Shown in pieces: positions 25,401 through 32,086 of a stretch of 45,360 nucleotides of DNA; the first letter of the stretch is position 1; every line of letters starts with the position of its first letter. The position numbers and the translations under genes were made by a program. Under the pieces are notes generated by a model. The model saw only the letters and a list, made by a program, of their open reading frames with translations, was not told the origin of the DNA and ran no database searches. This DNA is from an uncultured Prevotellaceae bacterium (GTDB taxonomy: Bacteria > Bacteroidota > Bacteroidia > Bacteroidales > Muribaculaceae), in assembly GCA_900317835.1 (NCBI GenBank), contig ONIL01000023.1:1-45360 (forward strand), read 5' to 3'.

Positions 25401-26369
25401 GGCCGTGATGCTGGTGGTCAAGGTGTTGCCGTTGTTGTCGGTAAGGGTGAGCATGTGGTCGTTGCCGTCCATGTCGAGTTCCCACACCTTGTAAGTCACA
25501 CCGTTGATCACAGCGCTGCTGGCGGGCAGTTCGGCAGTAGCTCCGTCAACCGCCATGTACATGGCAGCCCACTTGGTCACGTCCTCGACGTAGATGTAGC
25601 AAGACTGATCCTGGGAGGCAAAGGTGGCATCGATGACCACGTTGTCGATCGACAGACCCATCGCCTTGTTGGGGCTGGTGCCGCTGGCTACACTGATGTT
25701 CCAGGCCAGATAGAGGTTACCGCCTGCTGCCAGGTCAACCATGAGCTGCTTGCCAGCGATGGCCGTTGTGCTGATGGGCACGACCTCGGCACCCAGGGTA
25801 GCGGCATCAGGAGCGAAATAGGTGTAGAAATCCTCGCCTGCGCTAGTCCAAGTCTCACCGTCGGTCGAGACATAGAGTTGCACGGCGAAACCGGCGGCAT
25901 TGTCACCGTCGCGGTACTTCTCGATGTCATAGGTCAGCGCCAACTTAGTGATGGCTTCATCACTGGCGTTGTTGAGGCAGGTCATCACGTTGATGCAACG
26001 GGTACCGTTGCTCACGGTCGTTGACAGGCCGCCCACCGAGCAGTCACTGGGATCGCTGCTGGACAGGAAATTCCAGGTGCCGTTAGAGGCATTGCTGGCC
26101 AGGCTTGTGCCACCAGTGTACATCACGCTGGTCGAAGCACCCGCAAAGCTCCCCACGGTGCGCGGAGCATTCATTTGACGTTCCACACGCCATCCCTCGG
26201 GCATATTGAGGGTGGCTGCGCCGCCTTCAAACATGCCGTTAAAGTCCTGGGTCACCTGAGGATTGCTCGCTGTGAGTTGCAATCCCTCCTGAGCCCAAGC
26301 GCTGCCACTCCATGCGCTCATGAGCAGCACAGCGGCAACAAGACTGAGTAAAGTTGAAAATCGCTTCAT
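22476..26369 (-). CDS. Large secreted SGNH/DUF4886-type mosaic protein with T9SS-like sorting domain
   Basis: 1297 residues. The signal peptide ends near residue 26 (SGSAWA). Modules: a beta-sandwich unit A at about 48-250 (WRVERQMNAPRTVG...WNISVASGTSPNKAMGLSIDN); a starch-binding-like module at about 255-340; two further carbohydrate-binding-like modules (IYLRGEVNSWGSPADWEF, VYVIGDNNGWNYMD); a DUF4886 SGNH-hydrolase-like domain at about 590-820 with NNS in the nucleophile block, IILQEQSSLPRTD and DDRHPTLKATYMA, the likely catalytic Asp-His; an Ig-like segment; a second copy of unit A; another CBM26-like module (LYAWGDSELFGAWPG); and a C-terminal sorting domain (ITVYNVNGQAVCTG...GIYIVQG). A carbohydrate-targeted esterase is inferred. 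It has its own promoter and terminator. Confidence 0.82.
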   Translation of the reverse strand: MKRFSTLLSLVAAVLLMSAWSGSAWAQEGLQLTASNPQVTQDFNGMFEGGAATLNMPEGWRVERQMNAPRTVGSFAGASTSVMYTGGTSLASNASNGTWNFLSSSDPSDCSVGGLSTTVSNGTRCINVMTCLNNASDEAITKLALTYDIEKYRDGDNAAGFAVQLYVSTDGETWTSAGEDFYTYFAPDAATLGAEVVPISTTAIAGKQLMVDLAAGGNLYLAWNISVASGTSPNKAMGLSIDNVVIDATFASQDQSCYIYVEDVTKWAAMYMAVDGATAELPASSAVINGVTYKVWELDMDGNDHMLTLTDNNGNTLTTSITANRDYYLCVTKEEVTEITDPENYTGYVDPSRPPFVASGIYLRGEVNSWGSPADWEFSDEGNGTYVLYDKELSGQFKVADASWSSACNYGSNGTSVQMGVPYSLVLGTNDNISCGGNTFVCKRIVLTINNGNATLLLESDDDDTGLTSVYVIGDNNGWNYMDTSGALTLDHDKVFTGQVTMPAVGDGYSHWRIYQRLGMGGVWGAESDLTGDNTSGTLIKGATGKVSTAPGTYDMTFNLETGEYTLTLAASTPTTMTLQPANVVLVPELPEQVKVLSLNNSLIYYNDQDAVFNNIAAAMGKDANWTKHTLLGKSLKTHWDEGDGVAEDGNPGAKMLVRSEAWSHIILQEQSSLPRTDIETFRANVKRWVDYIREYCPNPNAIIILPINWAYSGDWANYTAFNSTFVKNYQDVARDLGVTLCPVGVAYQEVYDLEGSEGTLTWFLDDRHPTLKATYMAAAMEYGLIYGEDPTDINWAPSGISSDDAAAMRGYASRALNGFTNYVDHTAGQIHYVVTVRDQFGMEIEAPEPVVMTLSAGGNIDGNYVFTSNGENGEYTVTATTGNFTQTANVTVASALTEVVTYPAIELNEETLSAGQNFDVMGDEGTATLPDAWRIDRVLTAPRTVGRYDLADTQTMYSGGVNLPSNAKNGTWNFGDNAGIDRALGGISTGVADGTRGVNVYAHLLNTGKKDIENVNVAYNVEKYRKGNNSAGFAVQLYYSIDGRNWTSAGSDFYTYFSPDSETAGYETVPGEVVPVSATLSTKLARGCDLYLAWNISVASGTTCNAAMALGIDDFSISGELPKIPASQHYIFVNDQTGWDALGLYAWGDSELFGAWPGEASVGDSIIGNTTYKVFLLDANSGNYHLIFNNWNNGLQLPDYDIVANRDYFFTITGSKVTEDEVDLDAVECIFDAAPMIQVRNKVATYPGVITVYNVNGQAVCTGKDTLSLQHLDSGIYIVQGRNGSHVDTVKVAFGK

Positions 26370-26412
26370 TGTTACTTGAATTTGAGATAAAGTAAAAAAT
26401 TTTGATTTGACA

Positions 26413-26443
26413 CAAAATTATGACAATGAAGCCGAATATCAAA
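26413..26443 (-). promoter_or_regulatory. Promoter of the SGNH mosaic gene
   Basis: On the minus strand: TTTG (26443-26440), 19 bases, TAATTTTG (26420-26413). Expected leader about 38 bases. The rest of the spacer 26444-26758 is AT-rich, with the neighbouring terminator and nothing else I can support. Confidence 0.8.
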
Positions 26444-26644
26444 TACCTCTTAAAAATAATCTAACCCTAATTCCAAATCAAAATATTGAAAATAAGTAGA
26501 TTAGCATTCTATATCAGCTACAAAAATCTAAATGTCTTTCAATGATAAAATAACTGATTTATCGGACCAAGTATCCATTTCAGGAACCTAGGATTGCTCA
26601 GTGCCTCCTGACGGAATGAGTGCATTGTTTGTAATATGGGCGTT

Positions 26645-26680
26645 AAAAATCTGGGCTGAGGTAGTTTTCCTCAACCCAGA
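26645..26680 (-). terminator. Intrinsic terminator of the PPC/dockerin gene
   Basis: A 12-bp stem with one C-A mismatch (26650-26661 with 26669-26680) and a 7-base loop, followed by TTTTT on the minus strand. It lies about 80 bases after the stop of the upstream gene. Confidence 0.8.
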
Positions 26681-26758
26681 CCATTAGAAATCATCAATAC
26701 CTGTTGTCTTTTCCAACACATGATATAGCCATTAGCAACATGGCTAGTTGACGAAGAC

Positions 26759-28843
26759 TTAATTGGCTAGCATCATGTCGATGAGATCAACCGCATCGTT
26801 AATGTTTATAATACCATCACCATTCACGTCAGCATCACCTACCGATATAGAAGACTCATTTGAGCCCAGCAGATAGTCGACAAGACTCACGACATCATCG
26901 ATGGACACTTTGTGGTCTTCGTCCACATCGCCAGTCATGGTCGGACCGTTATAGGTCAGCCTGTAGCCGCCGCTGCCGCCGTAGCGTGTAATCCTAACGT
27001 AATAGGTGCCCACATCATAATTGGTACCGCTAAAAGTTGCCGTGGAGTTGGCATAGCCAGTGAAAGAACCCTTGCTATACAAAGATCCATCATCCCTGAC
27101 ACCATATACGTTGCAGCTACCAAACGTCAGGGTTTCGGTGCCAATAGCGGTGAACTCGACATTGCCAGCCTTGTTAACGGTGAATCGATACCAGTCCTCG
27201 TAGTCGGTCACGTTCTCCGAGTTACGGTATCCCAAGCGTCCTAGCATGGTCCTGCCGCTAGGCAGCCAAGCAGCGGTTTCATAATCCTGGTTGGGCTCTG
27301 CGTCATTGGCTAGCTGGCAGGGTGTAAATGTGTAGTTCAGCCTGTAGCCGCCGCTGCCGTTGTAGCGTGCAATCCTAATGTAATAGGTACCCGGGCCCAC
27401 ACTGATGGACTTATAGGTAACGGAATCAGAGGCATAGCCAGAGAAACCGCCATAGTCACGGATGGCATCATTCCAGTAACCAAATACGTTGCAGCTACCA
27501 AACGTCAGGGTTTCGGTGCCAGTTGCGATGATGTCGACATGACCCTCCTCGGGGACTACAATTCTGTACCAGTCCTCGTTGTCGATCACGTTCTCCGAGT
27601 TACGGTATCCCAAGCGTCCTGGTGCTGTCTTGCCGCTCTGCAGCAGGCTAGTGTGCTGGTAATCCGGGTTAGGCTCCGGGTCATTGGCCAGCGGGCAGGG
27701 CGTGAACGTGTATTTCAACCTGTAGCCGCCGCTACCGTTGTAGCGTGCAATCCTAATGTAATAGGTACCCGGTGCCACACTGATGGAACTATAGGTAACG
27801 GAATCAGAGGCATAGCCAGAGAAACCGCCATAGTCACGGATGGCATCATTCCAGTAACCAAATACGTTGCAGCTACCGAACTTCAGGGTTTCGGTGCCAG
27901 TAGCAACGATATCGACATGGCCCTCCTCGGGAACTTCGATTCTGTACCAGTCCTCGTTGTCGATCACGTTCTCTGACGTGCGGTAGCCCAAGCGTCCCTG
28001 ACGCGTCCCGGTCTGCAGCAGGCTGTTATTCTGGTAATCCCCGTTAGGTTCCGGATCATTGGACAAGGAGCAGGGCGTAAACTTATAGTTGAGCGTGTAA
28101 CCACCGCTGCCGCCATAGCGTTCAATCTTGATGTAATAGGTGCCTCTGCCCACATCGATGGCATTATAGGTAACCGTATCATTGGCATAGCCAGCAAAAC
28201 CACCATAATAACGGAGGGCTTCATCCCAGTAACCATTTACGTTGCAGCTACCGAACGTCAGACTTTCGGTGCCAATAACGGTGATATCGACATGGCCCTC
28301 CTGGGGAACTACGATCCTGTACCAGTCCACGTTATCGGTCACGTTCTCCGAGTTGCGGTAGCCCAAGCGTCCCTGCACCGTGTTGCCGCTCTGGAGCAGG
28401 CTGGTATTCTGGTAATCCTGGTTAGGCTCCGGGTCATTGGACAAGGAGCAGGCCGTGAACGTATATTTCAGACTGAAAGATCCACTGCCGCCATAACGTA
28501 CAATCTTGATGTAATAGGTGCCCCTGCCCGCGTTGACGATATTAGAGGTTTCATGAGCAGAGCCATAGCCATTGAAACCAGCATAATAACGGACCTCATT
28601 ATCCCAGTAACCATTTACAGTGCAGCTACCAAAGTTTAGAGTCCCAGTGGCTGTTACATCAAGGTCAACGTGTCCCTCCTGGGTTACATTGATTTTGTAC
28701 CACGCTTCGGTTGTGTTGTTGTCGAGCGTGCCGGTCTTGGTTGACCCACTAGTGATGAGCGTAGCAGTTTGCCACGAAGTGCCTTGAGCCAGCAATCCCA
28801 TCATGGTTGCCAGCATCGCTGTTAGTAATAATAATCTCTTCAT
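26759..28843 (-). CDS. Secreted five-repeat PPC-like protein with C-terminal dockerin
   Basis: 694 residues. Signal peptide 1-19 (ending GLLAQ). Five tandem beta-sandwich units of about 126 residues each resemble bacterial pre-peptidase C-terminal (PPC) domains: each has NDPEPN.DYQ, GRLGYRNSENV.DN.DWYRI.VPEEGHVDI, TETLTFGSCNV.GYW and GTYYI.I.RYGGSGGY.L.Y.F. The last 55 residues are a dockerin with loops GDVDEDHKVSIDDVVSL and ADVNGDGIININDAVDL. No enzyme domain is present, so it is probably an adhesive or scaffold-like surface protein; the ligand is unknown. Repeats 3 and 4 are almost identical in DNA, suggesting recent homogenisation or possible repeat-number variation. Confidence 0.8.
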   Translation of the reverse strand: MKRLLLLTAMLATMMGLLAQGTSWQTATLITSGSTKTGTLDNNTTEAWYKINVTQEGHVDLDVTATGTLNFGSCTVNGYWDNEVRYYAGFNGYGSAHETSNIVNAGRGTYYIKIVRYGGSGSFSLKYTFTACSLSNDPEPNQDYQNTSLLQSGNTVQGRLGYRNSENVTDNVDWYRIVVPQEGHVDITVIGTESLTFGSCNVNGYWDEALRYYGGFAGYANDTVTYNAIDVGRGTYYIKIERYGGSGGYTLNYKFTPCSLSNDPEPNGDYQNNSLLQTGTRQGRLGYRTSENVIDNEDWYRIEVPEEGHVDIVATGTETLKFGSCNVFGYWNDAIRDYGGFSGYASDSVTYSSISVAPGTYYIRIARYNGSGGYRLKYTFTPCPLANDPEPNPDYQHTSLLQSGKTAPGRLGYRNSENVIDNEDWYRIVVPEEGHVDIIATGTETLTFGSCNVFGYWNDAIRDYGGFSGYASDSVTYKSISVGPGTYYIRIARYNGSGGYRLNYTFTPCQLANDAEPNQDYETAAWLPSGRTMLGRLGYRNSENVTDYEDWYRFTVNKAGNVEFTAIGTETLTFGSCNVYGVRDDGSLYSKGSFTGYANSTATFSGTNYDVGTYYVRITRYGGSGGYRLTYNGPTMTGDVDEDHKVSIDDVVSLVDYLLGSNESSISVGDADVNGDGIININDAVDLIDMMLAN
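26961..28530. repeat. Long tandem DNA repeats of about 378-381 bp within the PPC gene
   Basis: The same block, for example CTGTAGCCGCCGCT, recurs at about 26961, 27342 and 27720. The copies starting at 27342 and 27720 share more than 150 nearly identical bases, including a stretch with no difference over several tens of bases near 27440-27500 and 27820-27880. Confidence 0.85.
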
Positions 28844-28944
28844 AATTTAAGGGGTTTAAAAATGAATATAATATAATGAATAAAGAAGTTACATAGGGTA
28901 TGATGTAAATTTGGAGAAATGCTATCACAGTATAAAGTTATATG

Positions 28945-28952
28945 CAAAGTTA
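28945..28952 (-). promoter_or_regulatory. -7 promoter box (TAACTTTG) of the PPC/dockerin gene
   Basis: On the minus strand TAACTTTG fits TAnnTTTG; predicted leader about 95 bases. No -33 TTTG at the usual distance. Confidence 0.55.
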
Positions 28953-28988
28953 TGGAATTGATGGTTTCGGGGTCTCTCATAACGTAAA

Positions 28989-29022
28989 AAGCAACTCTCA
29001 TTTTATTTTTTGAGAGTCGCTT
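28989..29022. terminator. Bidirectional intrinsic-terminator-like hairpin
   Basis: AAGCAACTCTCA pairs with TGAGAGTCGCTT with one mismatch, and T-runs lie on both strands (TTTTT on minus, CTTTTCGCTTTT on plus). On the minus strand it would stop long read-through from the kelch-AraC gene before the PPC promoter. Confidence 0.6.
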
Positions 29023-29167
29023 TTCGCTTTTGAGGCCACTCATTGCCGATAATAAAGGAAAGTGCATCATGAGTCATCTGCAGGAATAATAACCGCACTG
29101 CAGGTAAGAAATCATTTAAATGATGTAAAAATATTGGTTCTAGGGAAAGATACAGGCTCAAGGCCTA

Positions 29168-29351
29168 AAGAGGATGTCGCAAAACATGTACGACTCAATT
29201 ATTGATCGGCCTACGGCCGAGAAATTAAAACAAATTTTGTATTAAAATTTAGATAATTAAAATTTTTATAATAATTTTATAAATAATTTGTTTAAATTTT
29301 TCGAGCGAAGCTCGATCAATGTTTCAATCGAGTGTTTTGCAACAACCTCTT
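29168..29351. mobile_element. MITE-like palindromic element, 184 bp, no coding capacity
   Basis: The two halves are an imperfect inverted repeat of about 80 bases each around an AT-rich centre. The tips are AAGAGGATGTCGCAAAACA at the left and, read from the other strand, AAGAGGTTGTTGCAAAACA at the right. Both arms share ATTGATCG and AAACAAATT at matching positions. Each arm also contains its own small hairpin (TCGGCCTACGGCCGA and TCGAGCGAAGCTCGA) whose paired bases differ in a compensated way. No transposase or obvious target duplication is visible. The flanking parts of the 28844-29506 spacer hold the terminator, the PPC promoter and otherwise nothing I can support. Confidence 0.7.
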
Positions 29352-29506
29352 GCATGGTCTTACTCATTGAAATCGGTTCTTCGAACCGCTCACATCTACG
29401 ATGTTTTACTAGACACTAATGATTCAAATCATGGTTTACTGCTTTGTGCAGACCTACTGCCTTGCTTGCTCCAAAACAAGGTTGGTTTTAAGCGGGCGCT
29501 AAGGCT

Positions 29507-31264
29507 TTATTTCACTAGTTGATTTCCTTGAGTGGAGGGATTGTTGTCGCGCCAGTCGGTGGGAGTGGTGCCAGTGGCAGACTTGAAAATACGGTAAAAT
29601 GAGGCTTCGCTGGAGAAACCCGCATTCATCCACACATGGGCAACTTTGAGGTCGGGCTGGTTGCGCAGCAACTCTTGGGCATGTGCGATGCGGTAAGCGT
29701 TGACGAATTGGGGGAATGAGCACTCGCGCTGAGAGTTGATGCAGTTGGAAATCGAGCTCCGGTTTGAGCCCAATGCGGTGGCGAGGTCTGCCAATTTCAA
29801 GTTCGGGTTCAGGTACAGCTGTTGCTGTTCCATCAGCTGGCAGATGCGATGCATGAGTTCAATGTTATCTGCACCATCATCTGATGCTTCCAGTTCGTCT
29901 TCCATGGGGGTAACAGTAGCGATATGGGATTCATTGGGGGCGACGGCAACCAATTCTTGCGCCGGCTTCTTTTTCCTGAGCAGCAGCGCGAGCAAGGCGG
30001 CTAGAGCGGCTATAACCAGCAGTATAACGCCCCACCTCCACAGGGGCCAACGTGCACTGGCTTTATGGTCGTATGGGCTGACGTGCAGCAGCCAAGTGGC
30101 AGCCGTGGGTTTAAAGTATGAGCCCTCAGGCGCTCCACCCACCAGCATGATGTCGCCATCGGGAGTCAATAGTGGTGGATTAGCGTCACCCGCATCGCTC
30201 AACACATCGGTGTAATATAATGTCACATGGGCTGGTGTCGTGACATAATCGATAGCGACAACATATATGCGGGCCTTGCCACTAGCGACTACGGACGCCC
30301 GAGCATCCATGCCCAGCAGATATGCCCGTTGACATTTACGGTCAACAAGGAAGTTTAAGTAATAGGTAATTTCACCCCATTGACAGGCTTTGGGGATAGG
30401 CACATCGGTTTGCAGTAGCGAGAATTCTCCATTGGTGACTCGGGCAATAGCCATCTGTCCCTCATCATTCTTGACAGGGAGCAGATAGGAATAGTCCCCC
30501 TTGGCTTCATCGCCAATAAAGATACTGGACGAGGGGTAAGGCATGAATCCAGCGAGCATTCTCCACGTTTCGAGCAAGGGCACGTGATAAGGCTCTCCAC
30601 GCAGGCGGTCAGCCACGGGAAGGGTAATCGGCTGACCAGTAGTGTCACCTCCGGCAATGATGATGGCATCATCCTTGGAGATGCGCAGGATGTAAGGAGA
30701 GCATCGGTCGATGCTCACGTCTTTCACATGCTGGAAACCTACCTTCCCGTCATACATCTCGATATCATCCTTGTGGTACCAGTTGCCGGCAATGATGGCA
30801 CGTCCATCGTCCATCGCCATCGCCGATGCCATCGCCCGCTTGGTGTCGGTGCTTGCAAAGCCTTCACAATCATGGGTCTTCGGGTCATAGAATTCGGCTT
30901 CGAAAGTTTGGCCGATGCCCAAGTTTTTCTCGTGACCGCCAAAGATGAGCACTTTGCCCGTCGATAGTTCCACAGCACAGCCGTCATCGTGTGTAAAGGC
31001 CATATCCACCAGATGCCATTTCCCATCCTTGAAATACTCGAGGGTGGGCGTCGGCACAAAGTTCGTGGTGTGTCCGCCAATGACCGTCGGCTCACCGTTC
31101 AAGTAAAGCACCGTATGTCCGAACCGGGGTAAGTTCATGTCAGGCAGGCGCTCGGCTTCAAGCTTCACGGCAGGGCACTGCACGACCCCATTATCCTGGG
31201 ACAATGCAGCAAGCGGCAACAAAGTCGCGATGCCTAATAACAATATGAGCGTTGTTAGTCTCAC
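29507..31264 (-). CDS. Membrane-bound kelch-like/AraC-family transcription regulator
   Basis: 585 residues with an unusual order. Signal or anchor segment 1-22, then an extracytoplasmic region at about 30-400 with kelch-like propeller blades (PRFGHTVLYLNGEPTVIGGHT, DGCAVELSTGKVLIFGGHE, DDGRAIIAGNWYHKDDIEMYD, DDAIIIAGGDT, DGDIMLVGGA). One membrane segment at 411-430 ends in RKKK. A cytoplasmic AraC-type double helix-turn-helix at about 468-573 reads NLKLADLATALGSNRSSISNCINS and DLKVAHVWMNAGFSSEASFYRIFKSATGTTPTDWR. It lacks the kinase and receiver domains of hybrid two-component systems, so sensing would couple straight to DNA binding. It lies 121 bases after the Cys/Lys-rich gene, which is a plausible but unproven target. 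Confidence 0.85.
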   Translation of the reverse strand: MRLTTLILLLGIATLLPLAALSQDNGVVQCPAVKLEAERLPDMNLPRFGHTVLYLNGEPTVIGGHTTNFVPTPTLEYFKDGKWHLVDMAFTHDDGCAVELSTGKVLIFGGHEKNLGIGQTFEAEFYDPKTHDCEGFASTDTKRAMASAMAMDDGRAIIAGNWYHKDDIEMYDGKVGFQHVKDVSIDRCSPYILRISKDDAIIIAGGDTTGQPITLPVADRLRGEPYHVPLLETWRMLAGFMPYPSSSIFIGDEAKGDYSYLLPVKNDEGQMAIARVTNGEFSLLQTDVPIPKACQWGEITYYLNFLVDRKCQRAYLLGMDARASVVASGKARIYVVAIDYVTTPAHVTLYYTDVLSDAGDANPPLLTPDGDIMLVGGAPEGSYFKPTAATWLLHVSPYDHKASARWPLWRWGVILLVIAALAALLALLLRKKKPAQELVAVAPNESHIATVTPMEDELEASDDGADNIELMHRICQLMEQQQLYLNPNLKLADLATALGSNRSSISNCINSQRECSFPQFVNAYRIAHAQELLRNQPDLKVAHVWMNAGFSSEASFYRIFKSATGTTPTDWRDNNPSTQGNQLVK

Positions 31265-31290
31265 CCCCGTTTTAAAAGTTGGAATACTAT

Positions 31291-31337
31291 AAAAAACAAG
31301 AAGGGCAATGATAACAAAACATGATTGCCCTTCTTGT
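31291..31337 (-). terminator. Intrinsic terminator of the Cys/Lys-rich gene
   Basis: On the minus strand a 14-bp perfect stem (ACAAGAAGGGCAAT with its complement at 31324-31337) and a 14-base loop, then TTTTT. It isolates the gene from the kelch-AraC gene downstream, though partial read-through may supply the latter, which has no clear promoter. Confidence 0.88.
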
Positions 31338-31385
31338 CATTTGCCTCAGTAATCAGGTATAAGACAAGAATTTACTGATTGAATA

Positions 31386-31904
31386 TCAGTTCTTTTTGGC
31401 TTTCTCCTTGCAGTCGGGGCACTGCTGGTCGGCGGGCTTGTTGCACTTCTGGCCGTCCATCTTCTTGTCCTTGCAGCAGTCCTTCTTCTCGGCAGGAGCC
31501 TTGTCACACTTCTTGCCTTCCTTGCACTCCTGCTTCATGCCTGCGGCCTTCTCACACTTTTGGCCCTGAGCCTTCTTGCACTCGTGTTTCATGCCTTCAG
31601 CCTTCTTGCAGTCCTTCATGCCTTCCTTGCACTCGTGTTTCATGCCTTCAGCCTTCTTGCAGTCCTTCATGCCTTCCTTGCACTCGTGTTTCATGCCTTC
31701 GGCTTTCTTGCAGTCCTTCATGCCTTCAACCTTCTTGCAGTCGGGGCACTGCTGGTCAGCGGGCTTATCGCACTTCTGACCGTCCATTTTCTTGTCCTTG
31801 CAGCATTCTTTCTTGACTTGAGCGGCGGGCTGGGTAGCAGTCTGAGCAGTCATTGTGGTGGCGGCAAATGCCATCAAAATGAGAGATAATAAGATCTTCT
31901 TCAT
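31386..31904 (-). CDS. Secreted Cys/Lys-rich repeat protein, possible metal binder
   Basis: 172 residues with a signal peptide at 1-20 (ending TMTAQ). The mature part has 19 cysteines and very many lysines, and almost no large hydrophobic residues. A 17-residue unit, EGMKDCKKAEGMKHECK, is repeated about three times in the centre. Blocks beginning KKECCKDKKMDGQKC and KKDCCKDKKMDGQKC, each ending QQCPDCK, flank it, so the protein is nearly symmetric. CxxC and CC motifs suggest metal or disulfide chemistry outside the cytoplasm. I do not recognise the family; metallothionein-like is a description, not a homology claim. It has its own promoter and terminator and lies upstream of the kelch-AraC regulator. 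Confidence 0.8.
   Translation of the reverse strand: MKKILLSLILMAFAATTMTAQTATQPAAQVKKECCKDKKMDGQKCDKPADQQCPDCKKVEGMKDCKKAEGMKHECKEGMKDCKKAEGMKHECKEGMKDCKKAEGMKHECKKAQGQKCEKAAGMKQECKEGKKCDKAPAEKKDCCKDKKMDGQKCNKPADQQCPDCKEKAKKN
31580..31732. repeat. 51-bp tandem repeat in the Cys/Lys-rich gene
   Basis: ACTCGTGTTTCATGCCTTC recurs at 31580, 31631 and 31682, an exact 51-base period equal to 17 codons. The first two units are nearly identical in DNA. Confidence 0.9.
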
Positions 31905-31946
31905 AATTACAGTATAATTTTAACAATAATATTTGATTTAGCGCGC

Positions 31947-31954
31947 CAAAATTA
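31947..31954 (-). promoter_or_regulatory. -7 promoter box (TAATTTTG) of the Cys/Lys-rich gene
   Basis: On the minus strand TAATTTTG matches TAnnTTTG, with an expected leader of about 37 bases. Confidence 0.65.
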
Positions 31955-32014
31955 GGCATAATATCCGAATAATTGGACGATTTAAGTTTTTTTTGGTCTA
32001 TTATTTGCTAAAAT

Positions 32015-32046
32015 TTTGATTTTTGTACATAAAACAAGTACTTTTG
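32015..32046 (+). promoter_or_regulatory. Full-consensus promoter of panB
   Basis: TTTG (32015-32018), 20 bases, TACTTTTG (32039-32046). Leader of about 35 bases. Confidence 0.85.
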
Positions 32047-32086
32047 CATCTTCTAGTCACTATTATCATTAGAACAAAAAATTATC

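Noticed and set aside
29374-29388. Hairpin CGGTTC/GAACCG, considered as part of a tRNA or terminator
   Set aside because: No tRNA arms around it and no T-run; too short to call.
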